Position numbers and translations under genes: made by a program | Notes under the pieces: model-generated | What the model saw: only the letters and a program-made list of their open reading frames with translations | The model's database searches: none | Told to the model about the DNA's origin: nothing | Shown here: positions 42,690-52,441 of the stretch, piece by piece | Position numbering within the stretch: position 1 is the stretch's first letter | Layout of the letters: each line of letters begins with the position of its first letter | Assembly (NCBI RefSeq): GCF_003003265.1 | Contig: NZ_PVTL01000005.1 | Coordinates: 186,001 to 250,000, forward strand | Reading direction: 5' to 3' | DNA length: 64,000 nt | From: Glaciihabitans tibetensis | GTDB lineage: Bacteria; Actinomycetota; Actinomycetes; Actinomycetales; Microbacteriaceae

Positions 42690-43856
42690 ATGCCCTCCGA
42701 GCCTGATTCCACTCCCGACCTCGACCTGCGCCGGTTTCCGGACGTCGAGGCCGACAACCTCTTCGCCACCGACGCGGCCGACCGCCTGCTGCTCGATGAG
42801 GCAGCCTCCGCCCTGCAGGAAGCTCAGCCCGGCGAGGTTGTCATCATCGGCGACAGCTACGGCGCCCTCACGCTCGGCGCCATCTCGCGCTTCGGTGCAG
42901 CCGCCGTGCGCGTGCATCAGGATCGTGTCACCGGCGAGCACGCACTCGACTACAACGCAGAAGACCTCGGTATCGAGGGCTACAGCCACCACACGCTCGA
43001 CGCCGAGCTTGTTGCGGGCGCCCGGATCATCCTCCTCCGCCTGCCCCGCGGCCTCGACGCACTCGAGGAAATCGCGGCACTGATCGCGGCGAATGCGGCG
43101 GACGACGTTGTGGTCTTCGCTGGCAACCGCATCAAGCACCTCACTCCCGCGATGAACGATGTGCTGAAGAAGTACTTCGGCCGCCTGGACATCTCGCACG
43201 CCCGCCAGAAGGCACGCGTGCTGATCGCGCGGGAGCCCGTGCGTCCGGCCGCCGCGGCATCCGCCTCTCCCGTTGAATCGCTTGCCGACGCATTCCCGCG
43301 ACGGGAGTTCAACAGCGACCTCGGCATCTGGGTGTGCGCCCACGGCGGGGCGTTCGCTGGCACCAAGCTCGACATCGGCACGCGGTTTTTGCTGGAGGTG
43401 ACCGAGCAGATGCTTCCCGAGGCGCGTACCGCGATCGACCTCGGCTCCGGAACGGGCATTCTTGCGACCATGCTCGCGAAGCAACGACCCGAGCTGCAGA
43501 TCATTGCGACGGACCAGTCATGGGCGGCTGTGACATCCACCATTGCAACGGCGGAAGCCAACGGCGTCGCCGACCGTATCACCGTGGTGCGCGACAACGG
43601 GCTGTACCAGCAGGCCGATGGCAGTGCCGATCTGATCCTGCTGAATCCGCCGTTCCACATCGAGGGAACCGTGCACCTGGGCGAGGCGCTGAAGTTGTTC
43701 GAGGAGGCCGGGCGAGTGCTTCGCGTCGGTGGCGAGCTGTGGACCGTGTTCAACTCGCACCTCGGCTACCGCAGCACGCTGTCGCGCGTGGTCGGTCCCA
43801 CCCGCCAGGTTGCCCGCAACGCGAAGTTCAGCGTGATGGTGTCGACGCGCGAGTAG
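42690..43856 (+). CDS. RlmG/RsmC-like rRNA guanine-N2 methyltransferase
   Basis: A 388-residue two-domain protein. The N-terminal half is a degenerate methyltransferase-like fold; the C-terminal half carries the SAM site 'AIDLGSGTGILATMLAKQRP' and the NPPFH catalytic motif (NPPFHIEGT). This is the layout of RsmC and RlmG, which make m2G in 16S and 23S rRNA respectively. The specific target cannot be assigned. ATG 42690 has no strong RBS. It stands alone between hspR and a small gene. Confidence 0.85.
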   Translation: MPSEPDSTPDLDLRRFPDVEADNLFATDAADRLLLDEAASALQEAQPGEVVIIGDSYGALTLGAISRFGAAAVRVHQDRVTGEHALDYNAEDLGIEGYSHHTLDAELVAGARIILLRLPRGLDALEEIAALIAANAADDVVVFAGNRIKHLTPAMNDVLKKYFGRLDISHARQKARVLIAREPVRPAAAASASPVESLADAFPRREFNSDLGIWVCAHGGAFAGTKLDIGTRFLLEVTEQMLPEARTAIDLGSGTGILATMLAKQRPELQIIATDQSWAAVTSTIATAEANGVADRITVVRDNGLYQQADGSADLILLNPPFHIEGTVHLGEALKLFEEAGRVLRVGGELWTVFNSHLGYRSTLSRVVGPTRQVARNAKFSVMVSTRE

Positions 43857-43999
43857 CGTTCGGCGCTTGCGTCAGAACTGGGGCGTTGCGTTCTGCGCTG
43901 GACCGGGTTGACTGGGGCTGTAACCGCTCTCGCCACCAGTTGTTGCCGTGGGCTCGCGTCACCAGTTCGCGCCGCCGGCGCCAACCAGAAGGGACCAGC

Positions 44000-44188
44000 A
44001 TGCTTAGTCCGCTCAATGCTTCCGGTTGGGCCATCTCCGCGGTCGGGGCGCTGGTGAATCGACTCCGCGGCGGGCGGGACTTGCCGCCCGACCCATTCGG
44101 GCTTCCGCCGGTGCCGCCGTCGCCCGAAGTTGATCGAACCCGCCGCGAGATCGAGAACACCACGCCCCGGAACTTCGGCATCGGCTAG
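44000..44188 (+). CDS. Small hypothetical protein
   Basis: A 62-residue protein starting MLSPLNASGWAISAVGALVNRLRGGRDLPPDPFGLPP, with GAAGGGA eight bases before ATG 44000. It has a short hydrophobic N-terminal helix and a Pro-rich middle. No family recognised. A 31-base repeat starts ten bases after the stop. Confidence 0.55.
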   Translation: MLSPLNASGWAISAVGALVNRLRGGRDLPPDPFGLPPVPPSPEVDRTRREIENTTPRNFGIG

Positions 44189-44197
44189 TTCTCTACG

Positions 44198-44283
44198 CGC
44201 CGAGCGGCCAGTCGTCGATAGAGCGCTTCGCCGAGCGGCCAGCTGTCGACAAGGCGCTGCGCCGAGCGGCCAGTCGTGGGCGA
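44198..44283. repeat. 31-bp tandem repeat after the small gene
   Basis: CGCCGAGCGGCCAG begins units at 44198, 44229 and 44260 with an exact 31-base period; the third is partial. It lies just downstream of the small ORF's stop codon. Confidence 0.85.
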
Positions 44284-44583
44284 AAAATCGCAAAAGGCGC
44301 GACGGGACTGTCCGGTGGACGGGCGAGAACTCCCGCTGCGGTCGGCAACTGTCCTGTCGGCGTTCTGGACTCTGACTCCCGCTCCCGCGTGCACAGTGCG
44401 GCTTCGGAGCGATAACCGTGTCGGGTGGCGTCAGAATCGACCGGGTCGACCGCGCGCGAGTGCCGGGTCGACCGCGCGAGTGCCGGGTCGACCGCCCGAG
44501 ACCACTGCGAACTCGCCCTCGTCGCCACGAACTCCCGATTCGCTGTGCTCGCACCCTGCACCGCGGACCGGACTCGTAGTAAA
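44284..44583. other. Gene-free stretch upstream of clpB, with a 20-22 bp repeat
   Basis: This stretch is open in the clpB frame only because of composition; it does not encode a Clp N-domain. It includes repeats beginning GGGTCGACCGCGCG at 44443, 44465 and 44485. The clpB control region (44577-44604) follows. Confidence 0.65.
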
Positions 44584-44604
44584 CTTGAGCCTGTCCAACT
44601 CAAC
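44584..44604. promoter_or_regulatory. HAIR-like HspR operator upstream of clpB
   Basis: CTTGAGC-N7-ACTCAAC matches the HspR consensus at 6 of 7 positions in each arm with N7 spacing. A TAGTAA (44577-44582), possibly a -10, lies directly upstream. The site is 128 bases before the clpB start. Confidence 0.8.
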
Positions 44605-44731
44605 TTTGCACGACACTGCGCTACGGGGCATCCGCTCGAAGATCTCCCGGTCGGGCATCCGTGGGATATGCCACCTGGATCACCCAGCGCAGTGCACACA
44701 GCAGAACGCAACATGCAAGGAAGCGCGCACA

Positions 44732-46897
44732 ATGGCCAACATGCAAGGTGCTCCCGCCTCGGGTGAGGAGCAGAAGACCGCCCTCGAACGGTACGGCGTC
44801 AATCTCACCGACATCGCCCGCAGCGGCAAGCTCGACCCCGTCATCGGTCGCGATGCCGAGATCCGTCGGGTCAGCCAGGTGCTCACCCGCCGCACCAAGA
44901 ACAATCCCGTGCTCATCGGCGAACCCGGCGTCGGAAAAACTGCCGTGGTCGAGGGGCTTGCCCAGCGCATTGTGGCGGGGGATGTCGCGGACTCACTCAA
45001 GGGCAAACAACTCGTCGCGCTCGACCTGGCTGCGCTCGTCGCCGGGGCGAAGTACCGCGGCGAGTTCGAGGAACGCCTCAAGGCAGTACTGAAGGAGATC
45101 AACGACGCCAACGGTGAGATCATCACCTTCGTTGACGAACTGCACACCCTGATGGGTGCCGGGGGCGGGGAAGGTTCCGTCGCGGCATCCAACATGCTCA
45201 AGCCCATGCTGGCCCGGGGAGAGCTGCGCCTGATCGGGGCGACCACGCTCGACGAGTATCGCCAGTACATCGAGAAGGATGCCGCTCTCGAGCGACGGTT
45301 CCAGCAGGTGTTCGTCGGGGAGCCGTCGGTGGAAGACACGATTGCGATCCTCCGTGGGCTCAAGGGTCGTTATGAGGCGCACCACCAGATCACGATCGAG
45401 GACGGCGCGCTCGTTGCCGCTGCGGCGCTGTCCAACCGCTACATCACCGGCCGCAAGCTCCCGGACAAGGCCATCGACTTGATCGATGAGGCCGCGTCTC
45501 GCCTGCGGATGGAGATCGACTCTTCACCCGTCGAGATCGACCAGCTCCGCCGTTCCGTCGATCGGCTCAAGCTGGAGGAACTCGCTCTCAAGCGCGAGAA
45601 AGATGATGCGTCCAAGGCGCGCCTCGCGACCCTCCGCGACGACCTGGCCAACAAGAGCACCGAGCTTGCCGGCCTTCAGGAGCGCTGGGAGAAGGAACGC
45701 GCCTCCATCAACAAGGTCGGTGAACTGAAGAAGCGACTCGACAATCTCGAGATGGAGGCCGAGCGGGCCCAGCGCGAGGGCAATCTCGAGAAGGCATCGC
45801 GGTTGCTGTACGGGCAGATTCCGGACGTGAAGCGCGCGCTGGCCGAGGCCGAAAGCGCCGAGCCCTTCGAGGGGGTGCGGATGGTGAGCGAGCAGGTCAC
45901 CGGTGAGGACATCGCCGAGGTGATCGCCGCGTGGACCGGAATTCCGGTGGGCCGGCTCCTGGCGGGCGAAACGGAGAAGCTGCTGAACCTCGAGGGCGAG
46001 CTCGGTCGCCGCCTCATCGGGCAGAAAACGGCGGTGCGCGCGGTCAGCGAGGCCGTTCGGCGCACGCGCGCGGGCATCTCCGACCCCGATCGTCCGACCG
46101 GATCGTTTATGTTCCTCGGACCGACCGGCGTGGGCAAGACCGAGCTGGCGAAGGCGCTCGCCGAGTACCTGTTCGATGACGAGAAGGCCCTGGTTCGCAT
46201 CGACATGAGCGAATACGGCGAGAAGTTCAGCGTCTCGCGTCTCGTCGGAGCGCCCCCCGGCTACGTCGGATACGAGCAGGGCGGCCAGCTGACCGAGGCC
46301 GTGCGGCGGCGTCCCTACTCGGTCATCCTCCTTGACGAGGTCGAGAAGGCGCACCCCGAGGTCTTCGATGTTCTCTTGCAGGTGTTGGATGATGGGCGGC
46401 TGACCGATGGCCAGGGTCGCACGGTCGACTTCCGAAACACGATCCTGGTGATGACGTCGAACCTCGGTAGCCAGTACCTCGTCGACCCAGACCTCACCTG
46501 GGAGCAGAAGAACGAGGCCGTGCAACTGCTCGTGCGCCAGGCGTTCAAGCCCGAGTTCGTCAACCGGCTCGACGACATCGTGGTGTTTTCGCCGCTGAGC
46601 GCCGAGGATCTTGCCCAGATCGTGTCGCTGTACGTCGACCGGCTCGGCCGCCGTCTCACCGACCGTCGACTGACGCTCGCGGTGACTCCTGACGCGCGCA
46701 GCTGGCTGGCCGAGCGTGGCTACGACCCGATCTATGGCGCGCGGCCGCTGCGTCGCCTGATGCAGCGCGAGATCGACGACAAGCTGGCCCGTGGCCTGCT
46801 GGGCGGGGAGATCCGCGACGGCGACGTCGTGCGGGTCGACCTCGACGTCTTCGGTGAGGCGCTCACGGTCGAGCGAAGCGACGTGCCGGTCGCCTGA
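44732..46897 (+). CDS. clpB: ClpB-type AAA+ disaggregase lacking the N-domain
   Basis: A 721-residue Clp ATPase with two AAA+ modules. Walker A motifs are GEPGVGKT and GPTGVGKT; Walker B regions are '[15 protein letters not shown]' and '[12 protein letters not shown]'. A coiled-coil M-domain separates them (about residues 260-380), which defines ClpB rather than ClpA/ClpC. The protein begins at '[22 protein letters not shown]', so the roughly 150-residue N-domain of full ClpB is absent. No IGF/L loop for ClpP docking is apparent. AGGAAG precedes ATG 44732 by eight bases. A HAIR-like operator upstream links it with dnaK-hspR. It would extract aggregated proteins with DnaK. Confidence 0.93.
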   Translation: MANMQGAPASGEEQKTALERYGVNLTDIARSGKLDPVIGRDAEIRRVSQVLTRRTKNNPVLIGEPGVGKTAVVEGLAQRIVAGDVADSLKGKQLVALDLAALVAGAKYRGEFEERLKAVLKEINDANGEIITFVDELHTLMGAGGGEGSVAASNMLKPMLARGELRLIGATTLDEYRQYIEKDAALERRFQQVFVGEPSVEDTIAILRGLKGRYEAHHQITIEDGALVAAAALSNRYITGRKLPDKAIDLIDEAASRLRMEIDSSPVEIDQLRRSVDRLKLEELALKREKDDASKARLATLRDDLANKSTELAGLQERWEKERASINKVGELKKRLDNLEMEAERAQREGNLEKASRLLYGQIPDVKRALAEAESAEPFEGVRMVSEQVTGEDIAEVIAAWTGIPVGRLLAGETEKLLNLEGELGRRLIGQKTAVRAVSEAVRRTRAGISDPDRPTGSFMFLGPTGVGKTELAKALAEYLFDDEKALVRIDMSEYGEKFSVSRLVGAPPGYVGYEQGGQLTEAVRRRPYSVILLDEVEKAHPEVFDVLLQVLDDGRLTDGQGRTVDFRNTILVMTSNLGSQYLVDPDLTWEQKNEAVQLLVRQAFKPEFVNRLDDIVVFSPLSAEDLAQIVSLYVDRLGRRLTDRRLTLAVTPDARSWLAERGYDPIYGARPLRRLMQREIDDKLARGLLGGEIRDGDVVRVDLDVFGEALTVERSDVPVA

Positions 46898-46903
46898 CCG
46901 ACT

Positions 46904-46937
46904 GCGGGGCGGCTGGATTCACGTCCGGCCGCCCCGC
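46904..46937 (+). terminator. Hairpin after clpB
   Basis: GCGGGGCGGC (46904-46913) pairs perfectly with GCCGCCCCGC (46928-46937), extendable by three more pairs after one mismatch. It begins seven bases after the clpB stop. No T-run follows. Confidence 0.65.
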
Positions 46938-47379
46938 GCCCGAGGACTGCGAGACGGGCGCGATGCGGAGCACGTCGCCGAGGATGGACGGAAAGGCAGC
47001 GGGCCGGTTGTCGCCTTCTCGCGCCGAGTCGGCGACGCAGCTGCCTGTGACAAAGGTGTGTCCCGGTTCCCTTACCTGCGAGGACGGAATCCCGCGTTCT
47101 GGGGGTTGACGATCCAGCCCAGTCCGGGGTATTTTTCGCGCCCTTAAAGTAGCCCCAGCCCGATACACCGTCAACCCCTAGCGGTCTCGCGACGGTACCG
47201 CGCTCAATAGAACGTCAGCGCAGACGAGTACGGCGCGGTGGATGGCCTAGCCCCCCAGCTCGCTTTGACAACCAAAAACTCTCGAGGCGCGGTGGATGTC
47301 GCGGTGCCTCGAGTGCACAAGGGTGCGAAACGGTCGCACCTCCTGAAACAACAAAAAACGGACGCAGAGAAGGACAAAG
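46938..47379. other. Gene-free region upstream of cassette copy B
   Basis: No gene is supported here. It contains an inverted repeat GGGGTTGACG (47102-47111) / CGTCAACCCC (47169-47178) around the probable promoter at 47106-47135, and the motif GGCGCGGTGGATG twice (about 47230 and 47286). Ribosome binding sequence GAAGGA lies just before 47380. Confidence 0.6.
47106..47135 (+). promoter_or_regulatory. Predicted promoter of cassette copy B
   Basis: TTGACG (47106-47111) and TATTTT (47130-47135) are spaced by 18 bases. The -10 context GGGGTAT also resembles the GGGTAT of SigB-type stress promoters with GTTG at the -35; which sigma factor applies is not decided by sequence. Confidence 0.4.
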
Positions 47380-48237
47380 ATGTCTAACAGTTACCCACCA
47401 GTGCCTCCGGCCGGCGCCACGCCGGGAACCCCAGCCTCCGCAGGAACCTCGCCGCCGGTCGTCTTCGACTCCGGATCGGGCGCGAGCGCGGGCGTCGGCT
47501 CGGGCTTCGGGTCCGGCTCGAGTTCTGATTCGGGCACGGGCGCGAAGGCCAAGGAGCAGGCGTCTCACGTTGCGGGAGACGCCAAGGAAGCCACCCAGCA
47601 GGTCGCGGGAACCGCGAAGGAGGAGGCGAGCAAGGTCGCCGGCGAGGTGAAGACGCAGGCGAAGGACCTCTTCAAGCAGACCTCCAGCGAGCTGAAGGAA
47701 CAGGCGGGTGCCCAGCAGCAACGCGCTGCCGCAGGCCTCCATACCCTCAGCGACGAGCTCAAGTCGATGGCTGACAACTCCGACGGCGGCGGAGTGGCCG
47801 CTGACCTCGTGCAGCAGGTCGCCAGCCGCGCCAGCGGCGTGGCGTCCTGGCTGGAGGACCGCGACCCGGGCACGCTACTCGACGATGTGCGGGACTTCGC
47901 GCGCCGCAAGCCCGGAACCTTTATCGGTCTCGCCGCTGTAGCGGGAGTCCTCGCGGGGCGCCTCACTCGGTCCCTGGTGTCTGGCGGCGACGATGATGAT
48001 TCGGACGCGGCATCCGCCCCATCGACGTCTACGTCATCCACCGCGCGCCGCGCCACGTCCCCGGCGACCCATGTTGCCGCCCCGCCCGTCAGTGGAACGC
48101 CGCCGACGGTGACCGGGGTCGGCGGTGATGCCGGCTTCGTGGCCGGGCGTCCGCTCGGTTCCGATCCGCTGGGCACCGACCCGCTGGGCACCAACCCGCT
48201 CGGGACGGACCCCCTCCGTGGGGAGCGTCGACCGTGA
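47380..48237 (+). CDS. Coiled-coil/LEA-like membrane-associated protein (cassette copy B)
   Basis: A 285-residue paralogue of the protein at 22713-23468 with the same order: Pro/Gly-rich start (MSNSYPPVPPAG), Ala/Lys/Glu helix region, 'GGGVAADLVQQVASRASGVASWLEDRDPGTLLDDV', membrane segment 'FIGLAAVAGVLAGRLTRSL', low-complexity tail. The tail ends in four PLG(S/T)(D/N)-type pentapeptides coded by a 15-base repeat (48151-48210). GAAGGA precedes ATG 47380. Function unknown. Confidence 0.85.
   Translation: MSNSYPPVPPAGATPGTPASAGTSPPVVFDSGSGASAGVGSGFGSGSSSDSGTGAKAKEQASHVAGDAKEATQQVAGTAKEEASKVAGEVKTQAKDLFKQTSSELKEQAGAQQQRAAAGLHTLSDELKSMADNSDGGGVAADLVQQVASRASGVASWLEDRDPGTLLDDVRDFARRKPGTFIGLAAVAGVLAGRLTRSLVSGGDDDDSDAASAPSTSTSSTARRATSPATHVAAPPVSGTPPTVTGVGGDAGFVAGRPLGSDPLGTDPLGTNPLGTDPLRGERRP
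48151..48210 (+). repeat. 15-bp repeat coding PLGTD units
   Basis: Four in-frame 15-base units at 48151-48165, 48166-48180, 48181-48195 and 48196-48210 encode PLGSD, PLGTD, PLGTN and PLGTD near the protein end. Confidence 0.9.
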
Positions 48238-48650
48238 CCGACGCGCCCACTCCGTCCGAGGATAAGGCGGCGCGGACATCCCTCGGAGAGCTCCTTGCGG
48301 AGGTGACCCGCGACCTCTCGACCCTGATGCGCCAGGAAATTGCTCTTGCACGGGCCGAGTTGACCGAGTCGGCCAAGCGCGCGGGTAAAGGCGCCGGGCT
48401 GTTGGGCGGTGCGGGCTACGCGGGCTTTATGGCCGTGCTGTTCCTGTCCATTGCCCTGTGGTGGGGGCTCGGGCATCTGATTGACAACGGCTGGTCCGCC
48501 GTCGTGGTGGCCGCAATCTGGGGCTTGATCGCTCTCGTGCTGTACCTCCGGGGCAAGAAGGAAATGAAGACGGTCCAGGGTGCGCCCCAGACCGTGGACT
48601 CGCTGAAGAAGATCCCTGAAACGTTGAAAAAGAATGAGGAAAACCGATGA
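48234..48650 (+). CDS. Holin superfamily III-like (DUF1469) membrane protein (cassette copy B)
   Basis: A 138-residue paralogue of the protein at 22300-22716, the same length, with identical blocks such as 'FMAVLFLSIALWWGLGHLIDNGWSAV' and 'GAPQTVDSLKKIPETLKKNEENR'. Two membrane helices and an N-terminal amphipathic helix. GTG 48234 overlaps the preceding stop (GTGA), and its stop overlaps the next ATG. It is the best-conserved gene of the two cassettes, which suggests it is the functional core. Confidence 0.88.
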   Translation: MTDAPTPSEDKAARTSLGELLAEVTRDLSTLMRQEIALARAELTESAKRAGKGAGLLGGAGYAGFMAVLFLSIALWWGLGHLIDNGWSAVVVAAIWGLIALVLYLRGKKEMKTVQGAPQTVDSLKKIPETLKKNEENR

Positions 48651-49210
48651 GCGACAACCCCGACCAGATCCGCGCCGACATTGAGCGTACCCGCAACGAA
48701 CTCGGCAGCGATGTCGACGCGTTGGCCGACAAGGTGACCCCGTCGAAGATTGTGGATCGCGAGAAGGCAAAAGTGAAGAACGCGTTTGGCTCTGCCAAGG
48801 ACCGCGTGATGGGTGTGGTGTCCGATGTACAGGATTCCGCATCATCCGGCCTCGATGGGGTTACCGGCGCACCCGGCAAGGCGGTCGACCAGGCAAAGGG
48901 CAACCCGCTCGCGGTCGGGCTGATCGCGTTCGGTGTTGGCTTACTCGTCGCCTCGCTGATTCCGGCCAGTGACAAGGAGAAGGAGCTGGCCGCGTCAGCG
49001 AAGGAGGCTGCCGAACCACTGCTCCACGAGGCGACAGATGCCGCGAAGGAGGTCGCGGAGAATTTGCGTGGCCCGGCGACGGATGCTGCGGAAAGCGTTA
49101 AGGGTGTCGCGACCGACGCGGTGGACGCCGTGAAGTCGGAGACCGCATCAGCCAAGGACGATGTGACCCAGTCCGCGACCGAGGCGAAAGACCGGGTCGC
49201 GGGCAACTGA
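48647..49210 (+). CDS. DUF3618-family protein (cassette copy B)
   Basis: A 187-residue DUF3618 protein with 'DQIRADIERTRNELGSDVDALADKVTPSKIVDRE' at the start, a membrane segment 'VGLIAFGVGLLVASLIPAS' and a C-terminal Ala/Lys/Asp helix region. It is paralogous to 21713-22303. It is the third gene of the coupled operon and ends 38 bases from the convergent acs stop. Confidence 0.88.
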   Translation: MSDNPDQIRADIERTRNELGSDVDALADKVTPSKIVDREKAKVKNAFGSAKDRVMGVVSDVQDSASSGLDGVTGAPGKAVDQAKGNPLAVGLIAFGVGLLVASLIPASDKEKELAASAKEAAEPLLHEATDAAKEVAENLRGPATDAAESVKGVATDAVDAVKSETASAKDDVTQSATEAKDRVAGN

Positions 49211-49247
49211 TCGCGGGCTCTGTGAGTTGCGCGTGCTCGCCGAGCGC

Positions 49248-51260
49248 TCAGCGGGCGGCGACGATCTCGGCGATCCGGCCGGGAACCGTCGAGTCCTGCA
49301 GGCTGGTGGAGTCTCCGAGCGGGCGACCGTCGACGATGTCGCGGAGCAGTCGCCGCATGATCTTGCCCGAGCGGGTCTTGGGCAGGTCAGGCACGACGAC
49401 GATCTCGCGGGGCTTGGCGATCGGGCCGATCTGGTGGGTGATGTGCGCGCGGAGGATCGCTGCGATGTCTTCACCCTCCCCGAGCGGCCGGGACAGTACA
49501 ACGAAGGCCGCGATCGCCTCGCCCGTGGTGGCGTCGTTTGCTCCGGTAACTCCGGCCTCGCCGACCAGCGGGTGCGCGACGAGTGACGACTCGATCTCGA
49601 TGGTCGACAGCCGGTGTCCGGACACGTTGATCACGTCATCCACCCGTCCGAGCACCCAGATGTCGCCCTCGGCATCCGCCTTGGCGCCGTCGCCCGAGAA
49701 GAAGTAGCCGCGGTCGGCGAAGCGCGCCCAGTACGAGTCGAGGAACCGCTGCGGGTTGCCCCAGACCGTACGGGCCATCGACGGCCACGTTCCGTCGATG
49801 ATCAGGTAGCCCCCGGCGCCTGGCGGAACGTCCTCGCCGAGGTCGTCGACGACCCGGGTGACGAGCCCGGGAAGTGCGCGACTTGCCGAGCCGGGCTTCA
49901 GGGTCGTGACTCCCGGCAGTGGAGCCATGATCGCCGAACCCGTCTCCGACTGCCACCAGGTGTCGACGATCGGTGCCGAGTCTGCACCCACGTTCTCCCG
50001 GAACCAGACCCAGGCCTCCGGGTTGATCGACTCGCCGACGGTGCCCAGCAGCCGGATACTCGACAGGTCGTGCTCGCTGGGCAGCCCGTCGGGGAACCAG
50101 GTCATGAAGGTGCGGATCAGCGTTGGGGCGGTGTAATACGTGGTCACCCCGTACTTCTCGATGATCTCGAAATGCCGCGCGGGATGCGGGGTGTCCGGCG
50201 TTCCCTCGTAGATGACCTGGGTCGTTGCGTTGGACAGGGGGCCGTAGAGCACGTAGGTGTGCGCGGTGACCCAGGCGAGGTCCGCGGTGCACCAGTGCAC
50301 ATCATCCGCCTTCGCATCAAAAGACGCCCAGTGGGTCCACGATGCCTGGGTCAGGTAGCCGCCGCTCGTGTGCACGAGTCCCTTCGGCTTTCCCGTGGTG
50401 CCCGAGGTGTAGACGATGAAGAGCGGATGCTCCGAGTCGAAGTATTGCGGATCGTGCACAGCCGGCTGTCGGTCGACCACGTCGTGCCACCAGACATCGC
50501 GTCCGTCGGTCCACGGGACATCCGTTTCGCCCGTGCGACGCACCACGAGCACGTGCTCTATGGTCGGCTGGTCGGCAACCGCAGCGTCGGACTGTGCCTT
50601 GACGGCGACGGCCTTGCCGCGGCGGAACTGCCCGTCTGAGGTCACGAGCAGTTTCGCGCCCGTATCTTCGACCCGGAACCTCAGGGCCTCGGCGCTGAAC
50701 CCGCCGAACACGAGGGAGTGCACCGCGCCGATGCGGGCGATGGCAAGGGTGATGATGACGGTCTCCGGGATCACGGGGAGGTACACCACCACGCGGTCAC
50801 CGGCGACGATGCCGAGTTCGGTCAGGGCGTGGGCGGCCCGGCTGACCTCGCGCTGCAGGTCGGCGAAAGTGAGCGTGCGGGTATCGCCGGCCTCGCCCTC
50901 GAAGTGATAGGCGACCTTGTCACCGAGGCCCGCGTCGACGTGACGGTCGACGCAGTTCACTGCCACGTTGAGCCTGCCGCCGACAAACCACTCGGCCTTC
51001 GGCGGACGAAGCGTGCCATCCGTGCCAAGCGCCGGCTGCCAGGTGTGGTCGGTGTGCCACGGTTCTGCCCAGTCGAGTCGTGCTGCCTGCTGCGCCCAGA
51101 ACGCCACCGGGTCGAGCGCGGCCTGCGCCCAGGTCTCTGCGCCGACGTTGGCTGCCTGCGCGATCGCCGCCGGTGCGGGATAGCGCCGGGTTTCCACGAG
51201 CAGCTCCGAGATGGGCGCTGTGCTGGCGGGTGTTGTGTTTGCTGGCGTGGTGGATGTCAC
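49248..51260 (-). CDS. acs: Acetyl-CoA synthetase
   Basis: A 670-residue AMP-forming acyl-CoA synthetase activating acetate to acetyl-CoA. The P-loop is YTSGTTGKPKG, the adenylate motif 'DTWWQSETG' contains the Trp that limits substrates to acetate-sized acids, and the C-terminal 'PKTRSGKIMRR' holds the Lys regulated by acetylation in the family. 'ADLAWVTAHTYVLYGPL' is also typical. Length is close to the usual 650. It is divergent from the dehydrogenase gene. Confidence 0.95.
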   Translation of the reverse strand: MTSTTPANTTPASTAPISELLVETRRYPAPAAIAQAANVGAETWAQAALDPVAFWAQQAARLDWAEPWHTDHTWQPALGTDGTLRPPKAEWFVGGRLNVAVNCVDRHVDAGLGDKVAYHFEGEAGDTRTLTFADLQREVSRAAHALTELGIVAGDRVVVYLPVIPETVIITLAIARIGAVHSLVFGGFSAEALRFRVEDTGAKLLVTSDGQFRRGKAVAVKAQSDAAVADQPTIEHVLVVRRTGETDVPWTDGRDVWWHDVVDRQPAVHDPQYFDSEHPLFIVYTSGTTGKPKGLVHTSGGYLTQASWTHWASFDAKADDVHWCTADLAWVTAHTYVLYGPLSNATTQVIYEGTPDTPHPARHFEIIEKYGVTTYYTAPTLIRTFMTWFPDGLPSEHDLSSIRLLGTVGESINPEAWVWFRENVGADSAPIVDTWWQSETGSAIMAPLPGVTTLKPGSASRALPGLVTRVVDDLGEDVPPGAGGYLIIDGTWPSMARTVWGNPQRFLDSYWARFADRGYFFSGDGAKADAEGDIWVLGRVDDVINVSGHRLSTIEIESSLVAHPLVGEAGVTGANDATTGEAIAAFVVLSRPLGEGEDIAAILRAHITHQIGPIAKPREIVVVPDLPKTRSGKIMRRLLRDIVDGRPLGDSTSLQDSTVPGRIAEIVAAR

Positions 51261-51355
51261 TGTCCCACGCTACGAGCAGTGCAGCTGATCGCGGAGCGAC
51301 GAGCGTCACGCAAGGTCACACGCGGCGCACAGATCCTGCGGAATACACTCGATGG

Positions 51356-52417
51356 ATGCTTGCAACAGTTATTTACGGCGAACGCGACGTGCGTATCGAA
51401 GAAGTATCCGACCCGATCCTGACCGCCGGAACCAACAGCGGTGGCGATGCCATCGTGCGCGTTGTTGCCGCCTGCGTCTGCGGCTCCGACCTCTGGTCGT
51501 ACCGCGGCGTGGCCGAGGTTGCCGAGCCCAAACGCATCGGACACGAGTTCATCGGCATCGTCGAAGCAGTCGGGTCGGACGTGTCGAAGATCAAGGTCGG
51601 TGACTTTGTGATTGCGCCGTTCTATGTCTGCGACATGACCTGCGCGAACTGTCTCAACGGCGTCAGCACTTCGTGCCTGCACGGCGGCTGGTGGGGGGCC
51701 GACGACCGCAACGGCGACTTCGCCGACGGCGCCCAGGGGGAACGGGTGCGCGTGCCTCACGCCGACGGCACCCTCGTCGCGACGCCCGGCCAGCCGGATC
51801 CGTCGTTGATCCCCAGCCTGCTGACCCTTGCAGACGTGATGGGAACCGGACACCATGCGGCGGTGTCTGCCGGCGTCACGACAGGAAGCACCGTCGTGGT
51901 TGTGGGGGATGGGGCCGTGGGACTCTGCGGGATTCTCGCCGCCAAGCGGCTCGGGGCATCGCGCATCGTTGCCATGTCGCGTCACAGCGACCGGCAGGCG
52001 ATTGCGCTGCAGTTCGGAGCGACGGACATCGTGGAAGAGCGCGGCGACGCGGGTGTCGAGCGCATCAAGGAAATGTTTGACGGCATCGGCGCGGATTGCG
52101 TGCTCGAGTGTGTCGGCACCGAGGAATCGATGGACCAGGCGATCCGCTCGACCCGCCCCGGCGGAACCGTTGGCTATGTCGGCGTACCGAATGGCGGCCC
52201 GGTGCTGCCGATCCGTGACCTGTTCGGCTCGAACGTCGGCGTGAACGGTGGAGTCGCGCCCGTGCGCAACTACATCGAGGAGTTGCTGCCCGAGGTGCTC
52301 TCCGGAGCTATCAACCCGGGGCTCGTGTTCGACCTCGAGCTGCCCCTCGCCGAGGTCGCGGAAGCCTATGCCGCCATGGACGAACGACGCGCCACCAAGG
52401 TGCTGCTGCGGCCGTAG
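51356..52417 (+). CDS. Zinc-dependent alcohol dehydrogenase family protein
   Basis: A 353-residue medium-chain dehydrogenase. The catalytic zinc site includes Cys in CVCGSD and the GHEFIGIVEAVG motif, and the structural zinc lobe has four Cys in 'CDMTCANCLNGVSTSC'. The nucleotide site is 'VVVVGDGAVGLCGILAAKRLG'. The substrate is not predictable. ATG 51356 follows TACACT by six bases, consistent with a leaderless mRNA; longer frames upstream overlap the acs promoter. Confidence 0.92.
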   Translation: MLATVIYGERDVRIEEVSDPILTAGTNSGGDAIVRVVAACVCGSDLWSYRGVAEVAEPKRIGHEFIGIVEAVGSDVSKIKVGDFVIAPFYVCDMTCANCLNGVSTSCLHGGWWGADDRNGDFADGAQGERVRVPHADGTLVATPGQPDPSLIPSLLTLADVMGTGHHAAVSAGVTTGSTVVVVGDGAVGLCGILAAKRLGASRIVAMSRHSDRQAIALQFGATDIVEERGDAGVERIKEMFDGIGADCVLECVGTEESMDQAIRSTRPGGTVGYVGVPNGGPVLPIRDLFGSNVGVNGGVAPVRNYIEELLPEVLSGAINPGLVFDLELPLAEVAEAYAAMDERRATKVLLRP

Positions 52418-52441
52418 CTGCGAGGGCGGCTCACAGCACGA

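Noticed and set aside
44276-44731. N-terminal extension giving an 873-residue ClpB
   Set aside because: The extension has no Clp N-domain sequence, contains tandem repeats and overlaps the HAIR operator; ATG 44732 has a good ribosome binding site.
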